Position numbers and translations under genes: made by a program | Assembly (NCBI GenBank): GCA_905188085.1 | Contig: CAJJKN010000006.1 | Location: 1 to 64,000, forward strand | Length of the DNA: 64,000 bases | Source of the DNA: an uncultured Bacillota bacterium | GTDB taxonomy: Bacteria > Bacillota > Clostridia > Christensenellales > QAND01 | Direction: 5' to 3' | Part shown: positions 1 through 8,218 of the stretch, piece by piece | How the letters are laid out: each line of letters starts with the position of its first letter | Position numbering within the stretch: position 1 is the stretch's first letter | The notes under the pieces: generated by a model | What the model was told of the DNA's origin: nothing | Seen by the model: the letters and a program-made list of their open reading frames with translations, nothing else | Databases searched by the model: none

Positions 1-211
1 GATGAGCATCCAGACTGATATCCTGGACAAAGTGGCTCCCGGCCTGTTGACGCTGGCTACCGTATTGCTGGTATACAAATACCTGCGCAGCGGTAAGAGC
101 ATGATGAAAGCCACGTTCTGGCTGCTGGGCATTGGCCTGGTGCTGGGCGCAATCGGCATCATCGGCGAAGGCGGTTTGTTGCTCAAACCCATCGCAGTTG
201 CTGCTGCTTAA
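1..211 (+). CDS. PTS mannose-family IIC-IID fusion permease, 3' end only (copy A)
   Basis: Only the last 69 or so codons lie in the window; the reading frame is open to the left edge. The translated C-terminus (SIQTDILDKVAPG to KPIAVAAA) is the same as the end of the complete copies at 662, 2741 and 6320, so this is the C-terminal part of the IID half, with two hydrophobic stretches. By eye, bases 1-275 match 2108-2382 without a difference, through the stop codon, the terminator and some 17 bases beyond it. That makes this a fifth member of the tandem array, and the array may continue upstream. The internal ATG at base 2 is not a real start. Confidence 0.9.
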   Translation, partial: MSIQTDILDKVAPGLLTLATVLLVYKYLRSGKSMMKATFWLLGIGLVLGAIGIIGEGGLLLKPIAVAAA

Positions 212-226
212 GCTATCGCAAAACAA

Positions 227-258
227 AAGGAACTCTCCACAAGGAGGGTTCCTTTTTT
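227..258 (+). terminator. Rho-independent terminator of PTS copy A
   Basis: Stem AAGGAAC-TCTCC, loop ACAA, stem GGAGG-GTTCCTT (one T-G wobble), followed by a T run. The same hairpin closes all five PTS copies, so each copy is probably its own transcription unit. Confidence 0.9.
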
Positions 259-661
259 CTATATTCCGGTTAGACCACCCTGTCTTTCTTCCTCTCTCTT
301 CTTCTCGTTTTTGCATAATTTTGCTGATTTTTATATGGTTTCATTGATTTATAAAAATTTCCCTATGTTTTTCTTGCATTTTTTCTTATTTATGGTAGTA
401 TATTTAACAAGGTATATAAAATGTTCTATTATAATCGATAAGTTATAAAATCACATTAACAATGCTACTAACATTGTTGCTAGTTAAGGATTCATTGTTT
501 TATTTCAGTTCTGTAAAACGTAATTTTTTGTATGGGTAACATTTTAAAAAACCGTAGACATACGGGAAATCAATTTATGCCGTACCTACTCCGGCAAAAG
601 GAGGGAATGTTTTTTACCGAGTAGTTTTCTGTAAGGATTATTTATTATTTGGGGGTATATT
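259..661 (+). promoter_or_regulatory. AT-rich promoter and leader region of PTS copy B
   Basis: About 400 bases without a gene. A TATAAT (430-435) is a possible -10, but no good -35 lies at the right distance. A perfect inverted repeat follows, AACAATG-N7-CATTGTT (458-478). From 531 to the start codon the sequence is almost the same as 2605-2740 before copy C. This shared leader contains the hairpin CCGTA-GACA-TACGG (552-565), a possible long-range stem CTACTC (586-591) with GAGTAG (619-624), a 15-codon ORF (577-624) and an ATT-rich run just before the GGGGG ribosome binding site. Confidence 0.6.
577..624 (+). other. Possible 15-codon leader ORF in PTS leader, copy B
   Basis: ATG to TAG reading MPYLLRQKEGMFFTE. 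It is the same in the leader of copy C (2651-2698). No good ribosome binding site precedes it (only a GGGA), so translation is doubtful. The same bases can form competing RNA stems: CTACTC with GAGTAG, CTCC with GGAG, and GCCG with CGGC. Conservation may therefore reflect RNA structure rather than a peptide. Confidence 0.25.
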
Positions 662-2317
662 ATGTCTATATCTGTGTTTCAGGCATTGTTGCTTGCCTTG
701 TGGTACTGGATTACCACGTGGAGTATCGGTTACACTTGGGGTTGTGTCTTCTTCGGCGACGCTCTGTTTACAGGTTTGATCGTAGGTATCGTTATGGGTG
801 ACGTACCGACCGCTATGAAATGCGCGGCCGTTATCAAACCGATGTTCCTGGCCTTCACGGGTGCCGGCGGTACCGTTGTGTGGGACGAAGCCGCTGCTAC
901 GTTGGGCGGCATCTCCGTAACGTTGATTAGCGGCATGGACGTTTCTCAATCCGTTACCATCGCCGTACCGTTGAGCTTGCTGTGTGCACAGCTGCATACC
1001 ATCCGTCGTATCGTATTTATCTATCCGGTACAGAAGGCAGACGAATATGCAAAGGTTGGCAACGACAAGGGCATCATGTTCATGGCTACGGTTTGGCCGC
1101 AGGCTTTCAAGCTGATTCTGTTCGGTATCCCGATGTTCCTGGGGCTGTACTTCGGCGCCGAAGCCATCGGCAACTTCATGAACAGCTTGCCTGTCTGGAT
1201 CACCAATGCGCTGAGCATCACCGGTAAGATCCTGCCGGCTCTGGGCTTCGCGATGACCATCAACGTTATCGGCCGTCCGCAGTTCCTGCCCTTCTTCCTG
1301 GCCGGCTTCTTCCTGGCTGCCTATTCCGGCATGTCCGGTATTCCGCTGGCTTTGATGGGTCTGTTCATTGCTTTCCTGTACTACCTGATCCTCGAATCTT
1401 CCAGCGAAAAAGATACTGTGGACGAAGGTTCCGCCGCTGCTGCAAAAGCAGATGAAGAAGGCAAAAAACTCTTGACCATGAAGGATGTTCATCGTGTCAC
1501 ATGGCGCTGGAACGTGCTGTGCGAAATGTCCAACTCCTTTGCTCGTTTGCAGTCCTTGGCTTTCTGTGCCGCGTTCATTCCGGTACTGAAAAAGCTGTAT
1601 GGCAATGATCCGGAAGAATATTCCGCAGCATTGACCCGTCACCTGATGTTCTTCAACACCCAAGGCGTTTGGGGATCCGTGGTACACGGTATCGTATTGG
1701 CTATGGAAGAACAGCGCGCATTGGGCGCCCCGATCCCGATTGAAGCGATCACCGGCATCAAAGCTGGTTTGATGGGACCGTTTGCCGGCATCGGCGACAC
1801 CATCGACTGGTCCACCATCAAACCGTTGGTAGCTATGTTATGCTTGCCGCTGGCTGAAGGCGGGTCCTTCCTGGCTCCGATCCTCTTTGGGCTCATTGTG
1901 AGTGGCATCATGACTGCTGAAACATTCTTCTTCGTAAGCACCGGCTACAAGATGGGTACCGAAGCGGCTCTGAGCATCTTGCAGGGCGGCATGATTCAGA
2001 AATTCATCACCTGTGCTTCTGTATTAGGTATGTTCATGATGGGCGGCTTGTCCGCTTCCATGGTTAACATGTACACCACCGTACAGATCCCGACCGGCGG
2101 CACGCCGATGAGCATCCAGACTGATATCCTGGACAAAGTGGCTCCCGGCCTGTTGACGCTGGCTACCGTATTGCTGGTATACAAATACCTGCGCAGCGGT
2201 AAGAGCATGATGAAAGCCACGTTCTGGCTGCTGGGCATTGGCCTGGTGCTGGGCGCAATCGGCATCATCGGCGAAGGCGGTTTGTTGCTCAAACCCATCG
2301 CAGTTGCTGCTGCTTAA
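662..2317 (+). CDS. PTS mannose/sorbose-family IIC-IID fusion permease (copy B)
   Basis: 551 residues, an integral membrane permease that would import and help phosphorylate a sugar of the mannose/fructose/sorbose class together with cytosolic IIA/IIB proteins, none of which is in the window. Residues 1 to about 245 match the IIC (EII-Sor) family: GDVPTAMK at 46-53 and a run of hydrophobic segments. A charged, Ala-rich linker (about 246-266) joins it to a IID (EIID-AGA) domain with the family marks RHLMFFNT (326-333) and GLMGPFAGIGD (from 369). IIC and IID are normally separate proteins. The start follows GGGGG seven bases upstream. Compared with copy C, long blocks are identical in DNA. The clearest changes are near residues 21-45 (WSIGYTWGCVFFG here), Gln instead of Glu in FFNTQG, and about 388-425. 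Substrate unknown. Confidence 0.92.
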   Translation: MSISVFQALLLALWYWITTWSIGYTWGCVFFGDALFTGLIVGIVMGDVPTAMKCAAVIKPMFLAFTGAGGTVVWDEAAATLGGISVTLISGMDVSQSVTIAVPLSLLCAQLHTIRRIVFIYPVQKADEYAKVGNDKGIMFMATVWPQAFKLILFGIPMFLGLYFGAEAIGNFMNSLPVWITNALSITGKILPALGFAMTINVIGRPQFLPFFLAGFFLAAYSGMSGIPLALMGLFIAFLYYLILESSSEKDTVDEGSAAAAKADEEGKKLLTMKDVHRVTWRWNVLCEMSNSFARLQSLAFCAAFIPVLKKLYGNDPEEYSAALTRHLMFFNTQGVWGSVVHGIVLAMEEQRALGAPIPIEAITGIKAGLMGPFAGIGDTIDWSTIKPLVAMLCLPLAEGGSFLAPILFGLIVSGIMTAETFFFVSTGYKMGTEAALSILQGGMIQKFITCASVLGMFMMGGLSASMVNMYTTVQIPTGGTPMSIQTDILDKVAPGLLTLATVLLVYKYLRSGKSMMKATFWLLGIGLVLGAIGIIGEGGLLLKPIAVAAA

Positions 2318-2332
2318 GCTATCGCAAAACAA

Positions 2333-2364
2333 AAGGAACTCTCCACAAGGAGGGTTCCTTTTTT
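2333..2364 (+). terminator. Rho-independent terminator of PTS copy B
   Basis: Same hairpin as after copy A: AAGGAACTCTCC, loop ACAA, GGAGGGTTCCTT, then T6. Confidence 0.9.
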
Positions 2365-2425
2365 CTATATTCCGGTTAGACTATCCTGTCTTTCTTCCTC
2401 TCTCTTCTTCTCGTTTTTTTGCACA

Positions 2426-2477
2426 ATTTTGTCGTAATGACAAAATATTTTCAAAATTACAAAATATTTTCAAAATT
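2426..2477. repeat. Inverted repeat plus 19-bp tandem repeat upstream of PTS copy C
   Basis: ATTTTGTC-GTAAT-GACAAAAT (2426-2446) is a perfect 8-bp inverted repeat. It overlaps two exact tandem copies of ACAAAATATTTTCAAAATT (2440-2458 and 2459-2477). The block ends five bases before the -35 hexamer of the copy C promoter and is absent from the other leaders. It is a plausible activator or repressor binding region; the protein is unknown. Confidence 0.6.
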
Positions 2478-2481
2478 ATTC

Positions 2482-2509
2482 TTGCAAAATAATTGGAATA
2501 TGCTATAAT
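2482..2509 (+). promoter_or_regulatory. Promoter of PTS copy C
   Basis: TTGCAA (2482-2487), 16-base spacer, TATAAT (2504-2509). It is the clearest sigma-A-type promoter in the PTS array and is followed directly by an 11-bp inverted repeat at the expected transcript start. Confidence 0.7.
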
Positions 2510-2515
2510 CATTCA

Positions 2516-2547
2516 AGAACATTGATGTTAGTAAGAATCAATGTTCT
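2516..2547. promoter_or_regulatory. Perfect 11-bp inverted repeat at the start of the copy C transcript
   Basis: AGAACATTGAT, 10-base loop, ATCAATGTTCT. It begins seven bases after the -10 box, so it is either an operator or a 5' RNA hairpin. The copy B leader has a shorter, related element (AACAATG-N7-CATTGTT). Confidence 0.6.
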
Positions 2548-2604
2548 TCCTTAGCTCTTTGAAAATAACCATATATCACATATGACATCTACAACACATA
2601 TGTG

Positions 2605-2740
2605 TATGGGCAATATTTTTGAAGGCCGTAGACATACGGGAAATCAATTTATGCCGTACCTACTCCGGCAAAAGGAGGGAATGTTTTTTACCGAGTAGTT
2701 TTCTGTAAGGATTATTATTATTATTATTTGGGGGTATATT
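2605..2740 (+). promoter_or_regulatory. Conserved structured leader of PTS copy C
   Basis: Nearly the same sequence as 531-661. It contains the CCGTA-GACA-TACGG hairpin (2626-2639), CTACTC (2660-2665) able to pair with GAGTAG (2693-2698), and six ATT triplets (2711-2728) directly before GGGGG and the ATG. Copy B has a shorter, interrupted ATT run at this place. I do not recognise a named riboswitch class here. Confidence 0.5.
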
Positions 2741-4396
2741 ATGTCTATTTCTGTATTTCAGGCATTGCTGCTTGCCTTGTGGTACTGGATTACCACTTGG
2801 TACATCGGTTACACTTGGGGTTGCGCCTTCTTTGGCGACGCTCTGTTTACCGGTTTGGTCGTAGGTATCGTTATGGGTGACGTACCGACCGCTATGAAAT
2901 GCGCGGCTGTTATCAAACCGATGTTCCTGGCCTTCACGGGTGCCGGTGGTACCGTTGTGTGGGACGAAGCCGCCGCTACGTTGGGTGGCGTTTCCGTAAC
3001 GCTGGTTAGCGGTATGGACGTTTCTCAATCCGTTACCATCGCCGTACCGTTGAGCTTGCTGTGTGCACAGCTGCATACCATCCGTCGTATCGTATTTATC
3101 TATCCGGTACAGAAGGCAGACGAATATGCAAAGGTTGGCAACGACAAGGGCATCATGTTCATGGCTACGGTTTGGCCGCAGGCTTTCAAGCTGATTCTGT
3201 TCGGTATCCCGATGTTCCTGGGGCTGTACTTCGGCGCCGAAGCCATCGGCAACTTCATGAACAGCTTGCCTGTCTGGATCACCAATGCGCTGAGCATCAC
3301 CGGTAAGATCCTGCCGGCTCTGGGCTTCGCGATGACCATCAACGTTATCGGCCGTCCGCAGTTCCTGCCCTTCTTCCTGGCCGGCTTCTTCCTGGCTGCC
3401 TATTCCGGCATGTCCGGTATTCCGCTGGCTTTGATGGGTCTGTTCATTGCTTTCCTGTACTACCTGATCCTCGAATCTTCCAGCGAAAAAGATACTGTGG
3501 ACGAAGGTTCCGCCGCTGCTGCAAAAGCAGATGAAGAAGGCAAAAAACTCTTGACCATGAAGGATGTTCATCGTGTCACATGGCGCTGGAACGTGCTGTG
3601 CGAAATGTCCAACTCCTTTGCTCGTTTGCAGTCCTTGGCTTTCTGTGCCGCGTTCATTCCGGTACTGAAAAAGCTGTATGGCAATGATCCGGAAGAATAT
3701 TCCGCAGCATTGACCCGCCACCTGATGTTCTTCAACACCGAAGGTGTTTGGGGTTCTGTTGTACACGGTATCGTATTGGCTATGGAAGAACAGCGCGCTT
3801 TGGGCGCCCCGATCCCGATTGAAGCCATCACCGGTATCAAAGCCGGCTTGATGGGTCCGTTTGCCGGCATCGGCGACACCATCGACTGGTCCACCATCAA
3901 ACCGTTGCTGGCTATGTTGTGCTTGCCGCTGGCTGAAGGTGGTTCCTTCCTGGCTCCGATCATCTATGGACTCCTGTTGGGTGGCATCATGACTGCTGAA
4001 AACTTCTTCTTCGTAAGCACCGGCTACAAGATGGGTACCGAAGCGGCTCTGAGCATCTTGCAGGGCGGCATGATTCAGAAATTCATCACCTGTGCTTCTG
4101 TATTAGGTATGTTCATGATGGGCGGCTTGTCCGCTTCCATGGTTAACATGTACACCACCGTACAGATCCCGACCGGCGGCACGCCGATGAGCATCCAGAC
4201 TGATATCCTGGACAAAGTGGCTCCCGGCCTGTTGACGCTGGCTACCGTATTGCTGGTATACAAATACCTGCGCAGCGGTAAGAGCATGATGAAAGCCACG
4301 TTCTGGCTGCTGGGCATTGGCCTGGTGCTGGGCGCAATCGGCATCATCGGCGAAGGCGGTTTGTTGCTCAAACCCATCGCAGTTGCTGCTGCTTAA
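2741..4396 (+). CDS. PTS mannose/sorbose-family IIC-IID fusion permease (copy C)
   Basis: 551 residues with the same layout as copy B: IIC domain about 1-245, charged linker, IID domain about 267-551. DNA from roughly 3061 to 3715 reads the same as 982-1636 in copy B, and the last 400 or so bases are the same again. Differences are concentrated at residues 21-45 (WYIGYTWGCAFFG) and 388-425 (LLAMLCLP, IIYGLLLGGIMTAENFFF). No IIA or IIB gene adjoins it. A start at GGGGG-N7-ATG is supported. Sugar specificity cannot be read from the sequence. Confidence 0.92.
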   Translation: MSISVFQALLLALWYWITTWYIGYTWGCAFFGDALFTGLVVGIVMGDVPTAMKCAAVIKPMFLAFTGAGGTVVWDEAAATLGGVSVTLVSGMDVSQSVTIAVPLSLLCAQLHTIRRIVFIYPVQKADEYAKVGNDKGIMFMATVWPQAFKLILFGIPMFLGLYFGAEAIGNFMNSLPVWITNALSITGKILPALGFAMTINVIGRPQFLPFFLAGFFLAAYSGMSGIPLALMGLFIAFLYYLILESSSEKDTVDEGSAAAAKADEEGKKLLTMKDVHRVTWRWNVLCEMSNSFARLQSLAFCAAFIPVLKKLYGNDPEEYSAALTRHLMFFNTEGVWGSVVHGIVLAMEEQRALGAPIPIEAITGIKAGLMGPFAGIGDTIDWSTIKPLLAMLCLPLAEGGSFLAPIIYGLLLGGIMTAENFFFVSTGYKMGTEAALSILQGGMIQKFITCASVLGMFMMGGLSASMVNMYTTVQIPTGGTPMSIQTDILDKVAPGLLTLATVLLVYKYLRSGKSMMKATFWLLGIGLVLGAIGIIGEGGLLLKPIAVAAA

Positions 4397-4417
4397 GGTT
4401 AAGCTAATGTAAAACAA

Positions 4418-4450
4418 AAGGAACTCTCCTCTTGGAGGGTTCCTTTTTTT
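4418..4450 (+). terminator. Rho-independent terminator of PTS copy C
   Basis: AAGGAACTCTCC, loop TCTT, GGAGGGTTCCTT, T7. The loop differs from copies A, B and D. Confidence 0.9.
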
Positions 4451-5411
4451 ATATAAAAATATCAATCCCTCTTTTATATTGGCCCTCTCTGTTTACAAAT
4501 TTTCATATGGCGATAGGCAGCCGCATTGAGTATCGATGCTTTTGAAGAAGATTTCTCCCTTTCAGCTTTTAGCAAACATCTGATGCAAAATGGCTCTGGC
4601 AATTTATATTTTTTAATCTTCTCTTCCTCGTTTATTACAGATAAAAAATGTTTTTCTTCCCTTTTATCAATAAGTACTTCCCGCAGCTTGGTGAGATTAT
4701 TCAGGGCGAAACCATTTTTCGTACAAGGCGCAAATGGATGCTTGCCGACAGCGCTTCCCACCGTGCGCTTTTTATTGTGTTTTTCTATTTTAAATATTCC
4801 ATATATGCGGTATTGCCGCCTTTGCAAACTTTTCGTAAGCAGGCAAATGTGTTTGGGACGAGCACGGTTTCTATGTTTTTACTCCTTTTCGCTTATGCGG
4901 TCTCATCAAGACTTCCCTATCGCTGTTTTCCCCGCAAAATATTTTTCTGTATATTTTTATGTAGGCGCGGCGTGTTTTTTGCCACCCTATTTCCTATGAG
5001 AGAAACAAGGCCTACGCCGAATACAAGGTTCACTTTATAAAAAAGCGCCTATTGGATAAGCGCTTTGTAAAATATAATATAAAGTAAAAAAGTTTGTATC
5101 CGTATAAGTGTTCTGCTATTTGCCGTAACCAATGTCCCCTTTTCGGCTTCTCTTTGCCCGATTCATGCTAAATTTGCCCAATGCCGATTCTCTATATTGG
5201 CAACGCGGTTTTCGTTGGTTTGCCATGTGAATGTTTTTTCTTGTATTCTCTTTCTTCATTGAAAAGAGCCGCGTTTATCGGCGTTGCTTTATAAGACGCA
5301 TCTGTTTTTTCAGCGATTGATCATGGATTTGGCAACGAGCTTATCGTCCGGCATTCGCCAATTTGTCGGTTATGCGCTCATTTCGGCCGAAAGGCAAATT
5401 TGCACAAATGA
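4451..5411. other. Long intergenic stretch without a supported gene
   Basis: About 960 bases. Open frames of 117 codons (minus, 4474-4827) and 157 codons (plus, 4526-4999) exist, but neither has a recognisable domain or a good ribosome binding site, and they overlap each other on opposite strands. A hairpin AAAGCGC-N11-GCGCTTT (5042-5066) preceded by an A run would act as a terminator for leftward transcription. The region may hold decayed sequence between two rounds of PTS duplication; I see nothing more definite. Confidence 0.4.
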
Positions 5412-5412
5412 A

Positions 5413-5437
5413 AAAAGAGCGTGATAAGCGCTCTTTT
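5413..5437 (-). terminator. Terminator of the HxlR-type regulator gene
   Basis: Perfect 9-bp stem AAAAGAGCG / CGCTCTTTT with a 7-base loop. Read leftward it ends in a T run. It overlaps the stop codon of the hxlR-type gene. A weaker version (AGAGC/GCTCT) survives at about 8199-8217 beside the duplicated remnant. Confidence 0.75.
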
Positions 5438-5831
5438 ATTCATCCGTATCAGCTTCAGCTTCGGCACGTTTGCGGTAAAAGTCGATGTGGTCTATTCCCC
5501 ATTGGTAAATCGCTTGCAAAACCGGCAACAAGGTTTCCCCCATGTTGGTCAAGGAATACTCAACCTTCGGCGGGGAATCCGGATACACATCGCGCTGCAC
5601 CACACCGTCGCGCTCCAGCTCGCGGAGTTGCTTTGTCAGCATACGGTTACTGATGTTTACAAAAATCCTCTGTATTTCTCCGTACCGCATAGGCCCTTTC
5701 CATCCCAGGTTCCAAAGAATCGTTGCTTTATATTTCCCTGAAATGATCGCCATTGTCAATTCACGTTCAAGTTCAAATAAGCTCTTTTCATTGTGACCTG
5801 CCATTGCAACTTCTTTTGTTACAGAAGCCAT
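5436..5831 (-). CDS. HxlR-family winged-helix transcriptional regulator
   Basis: 131 residues from the chosen ATG. AGGAGG (5840-5845) lies 8 bases from this ATG but only 2 bases from the in-frame ATG at 5837. The sequence matches the HxlR/MarR-like winged-helix family: ELTMAIISGKYKATILWNL, MRYGEIQRIFVNISNRMLTKQLRELERDGVVQR (recognition helix and wing), then Y-SLTNMG. Family members are usually small dimeric regulators that respond to reactive electrophiles or redox stress, often controlling the neighbouring gene. It diverges from PTS copy D. An AACC-N5-GGTT element downstream of its -10 may be an autoregulatory operator. A control role over the PTS copies is inference. Confidence 0.9.
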   Translation of the reverse strand: MASVTKEVAMAGHNEKSLFELERELTMAIISGKYKATILWNLGWKGPMRYGEIQRIFVNISNRMLTKQLRELERDGVVQRDVYPDSPPKVEYSLTNMGETLLPVLQAIYQWGIDHIDFYRKRAEAEADTDE

Positions 5832-5881
5832 CGACATCACCTCCTAAGCAAAGATAAGCCAGTAATAAAAATGTGACCAAC

Positions 5882-5921
5882 AACCTGTTTGGTTAGATAC
5901 ACCTATCACTTTACTATTATA
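5882..5921 (-). promoter_or_regulatory. Promoter and possible operator of the HxlR-type gene
   Basis: Leftward -10 TATAAT (5916-5921 on the plus strand as ATTATA), with AACC-TGTTT-GGTT (5882-5894) just downstream. In the duplicate at 8362-8374 the left arm has changed to AATC, breaking the symmetry beside the decayed gene. Confidence 0.4.
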
Positions 5922-6319
5922 TACTATTTTTACCGAAATTCCTAGTTATATCTTATATTTCGCTATAAATTTTTTTCTCTGCCGTATTGGGGGATTGCTA
6001 TACTACCATTTATGTTTTTACATAACATTTATTTATTATCAATCAGAATATGTTCGGAGTAACCGTTCATGTTTTTTGATTGTTATAAAGCGTGTTTATA
6101 ACTAATAAGTGCGGTATTTACAAGCTTCGTACCTTGCAGTATCCTTGCTCTGGTAATCAAATATTATTGTACATGTATACGATATATTTTTTGATTATCT
6201 GTGATTTCATTTTTGCTTGGCTACACAATTGAAGAAAAAGGGGGATCGTTGCGGTATATTTATGTGTAGAAAAGCAGATAAGTTCTATTCTTTATTATTA
6301 TTTTTTTTGGAGGTTTCCT
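5922..6319 (+). promoter_or_regulatory. Promoter and leader region of PTS copy D
   Basis: About 400 AT-rich bases, closely similar to 8402-8799 before copy E. Contains a perfect inverted repeat GTTATAA-N7-TTATAAC (6082-6102), a pair of arms TAATCAAA ... TTTGATTA around 6157-6198, and an ATT-triplet plus T run (about 6293-6308) directly before GGAGG. No convincing -35/-10 pair was found. Confidence 0.5.
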
Positions 6320-7975
6320 ATGGAACTATCTCTCATGCAAGCATTGCTGCTTGCCTTGTGGTACTGGATTACTACCTGGTACATCGGATATAGCTGGGGC
6401 TGTGCTTGGTTCATGGATGCTCTGGTAACCGGTTTGGTCGTAGGTATCGTTTTGGGCGACGTACCGACCGCTATGAAATGCGCGGCTGCGATTAAGCCTA
6501 TGTTCTTAGCCTTCACGGCAGCCGGCGGTACCGTTGTGTGGGACGAAGCTGCTGCTACGTTGGGCGGCGTCTCCATCACAATGCTCAGCGGCATGGACGT
6601 TTCTCAGTCCGTTACCATTGCCGTACCGTTGAGCTTGTTGTGTGCTCAGCTGCATACCGTTCGTCGTATCGTGATGATTTACCCGGTACAGAAGGCGGAC
6701 GAATATGCAAAGGTTGGTAACACCAAGGGCATCATGTTCATGGCTACGGTTTGGCCGCAGGCTTTCAAACTGGTTCTGTTCGGTATTCCGATGTTCCTGG
6801 GGCTGTACTTCGGCGCCGAAGCCATCGGCAACTTCATGAACAGCTTGCCTGTCTGGATCACCAATGCGCTGAGCATCACCGGTAAGATCCTGCCGGCTCT
6901 GGGCTTCGCGATGACCATCAACGTTATCGGCCGTCCGCAGTTCCTGCCCTTCTTCCTGGCCGGCTTCTTCCTGGCTGCCTATTCCGGCATGTCCGGTATT
7001 CCGCTGGCTTTGATGGGTCTGTTCATTGCTTTCCTGTACTACCTGATCCTCGAGGCTTCCAGCAAAGAAGAAACTGTAGACGAAGGTTCCGCCGCTGCTG
7101 CAAAAGCAGATGAAGAGGGCAAAAAACTTTTGACCAAGAAAGATGTTAACCAAGTGGCATGGCGCTGGAACGTGCTGTGCGAAATGTCTAACTCCTTTGC
7201 TCGTTTGCAGTCTCTGGCTTTCTGTGCCACGTTCATCCCGGTACTGAAAAAGCTGTACGGCAATGACCAAGAAGAATTCAATGCAGCTTTGGCTCGCCAC
7301 CTGATGTTCTTCAACACCGAAGGTATTTGGGGCTCCGTGGTACACGGTATCGTATTGGCTATGGAAGAACAGCGCGCTTTGGGCGCCCCGATCCCGATTG
7401 AAGCCATCACCGGTATCAAAGCCGGCTTGATGGGTCCGTTTGCCGGCATCGGCGACACCATCGACTGGTCCACTGTAAAACCGTTGCTGGCAATGCTGGT
7501 TCTGCCGCTGGCTGAAGGCGGCTCCTTCCTGGCTCCGATCCTCTTTGCGATCCTGCTGAGCGGTTTCATGACTGCTGAAAACTTCATCTTCGTGAACACC
7601 GGCTACAAGATGGGTACCGAAGCGGCTCTGAGCATCTTGCAGGGCGGCATGATTCAGAAATTCATCACCTGTGCTTCTGTATTAGGTATGTTCATGATGG
7701 GCGGCTTGTCCGCTTCCATGGTTAACATGTACACCACCGTACAGATCCCGACCGGCGGCACGCCGATGAGCATCCAGACTGATATCCTGGACAAAGTGGC
7801 TCCCGGCCTGTTGACGCTGGCTACCGTATTGCTGGTATACAAATACCTGCGCAGCGGTAAGAGCATGATGAAAGCCACGTTCTGGCTGCTGGGCATTGGC
7901 CTGGTGCTGGGCGCAATCGGCATCATCGGCGAAGGCGGTTTGTTGCTCAAACCCATCGCAGTTGCTGCTGCTTAA
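6320..7975 (+). CDS. PTS mannose/sorbose-family IIC-IID fusion permease (copy D)
   Basis: 551 residues, same IIC-linker-IID layout as copies B and C. GGAGG lies 6 bases before the ATG. The N-terminus (MELSLMQALLL) matches copy E, but from about residue 157 to 245 and from about 426 to the stop the DNA reads the same as copies B and C. This makes it a mosaic. Patches that differ: residues 24-45 (IGYSWGCAWFMDALV), MLVLP with ILFAILLSGFMTAENFIFVN in the IID half, and KEETVDEG in the linker. It diverges from the HxlR-type gene, which is the best candidate for a local regulator. Confidence 0.92.
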   Translation: MELSLMQALLLALWYWITTWYIGYSWGCAWFMDALVTGLVVGIVLGDVPTAMKCAAAIKPMFLAFTAAGGTVVWDEAAATLGGVSITMLSGMDVSQSVTIAVPLSLLCAQLHTVRRIVMIYPVQKADEYAKVGNTKGIMFMATVWPQAFKLVLFGIPMFLGLYFGAEAIGNFMNSLPVWITNALSITGKILPALGFAMTINVIGRPQFLPFFLAGFFLAAYSGMSGIPLALMGLFIAFLYYLILEASSKEETVDEGSAAAAKADEEGKKLLTKKDVNQVAWRWNVLCEMSNSFARLQSLAFCATFIPVLKKLYGNDQEEFNAALARHLMFFNTEGIWGSVVHGIVLAMEEQRALGAPIPIEAITGIKAGLMGPFAGIGDTIDWSTVKPLLAMLVLPLAEGGSFLAPILFAILLSGFMTAENFIFVNTGYKMGTEAALSILQGGMIQKFITCASVLGMFMMGGLSASMVNMYTTVQIPTGGTPMSIQTDILDKVAPGLLTLATVLLVYKYLRSGKSMMKATFWLLGIGLVLGAIGIIGEGGLLLKPIAVAAA

Positions 7976-7990
7976 GCTATCGCAAAACAA

Positions 7991-8022
7991 AAGGAACTCT
8001 CCACAAGGAGGGTTCCTTTTTT
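7991..8022 (+). terminator. Rho-independent terminator of PTS copy D
   Basis: Same hairpin and ACAA loop as copies A and B, followed by T6. Confidence 0.9.
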
Positions 8023-8218
8023 CTATATAAAAATATTTATAATTTCTCTTTTTGTCTTTGTAAGATGCCCGCTTTGTGAAAATTTAAATCCCTTATAGAA
8101 AACGATTGCAGCCATTTCACGAAAATTTTTGATGCAAACACTTGTCTGGTTTAAAGTCCTGTTCCTATCAAGGCCGATAAAAATCGCAAAATGAAAAAAG
8201 AGCGTGATAAGCTCTCTT

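Noticed and set aside
541..624. Leader of copy B compared with the c-di-GMP-I riboswitch (CTACTCCGG-like words)
   Set aside because: The words occur in the wrong order and the conserved GGNNACGCACAGGGCAAACC core is absent.
2440..2477. 19-bp tandem repeat considered as a CRISPR fragment
   Set aside because: Only two copies, no spacer, AT-rich, located at a promoter.
4474..4999. Two medium open frames on opposite strands between PTS copies C and D
   Set aside because: Overlap each other, no domain, odd composition and no convincing ribosome binding site; possibly decayed sequence.
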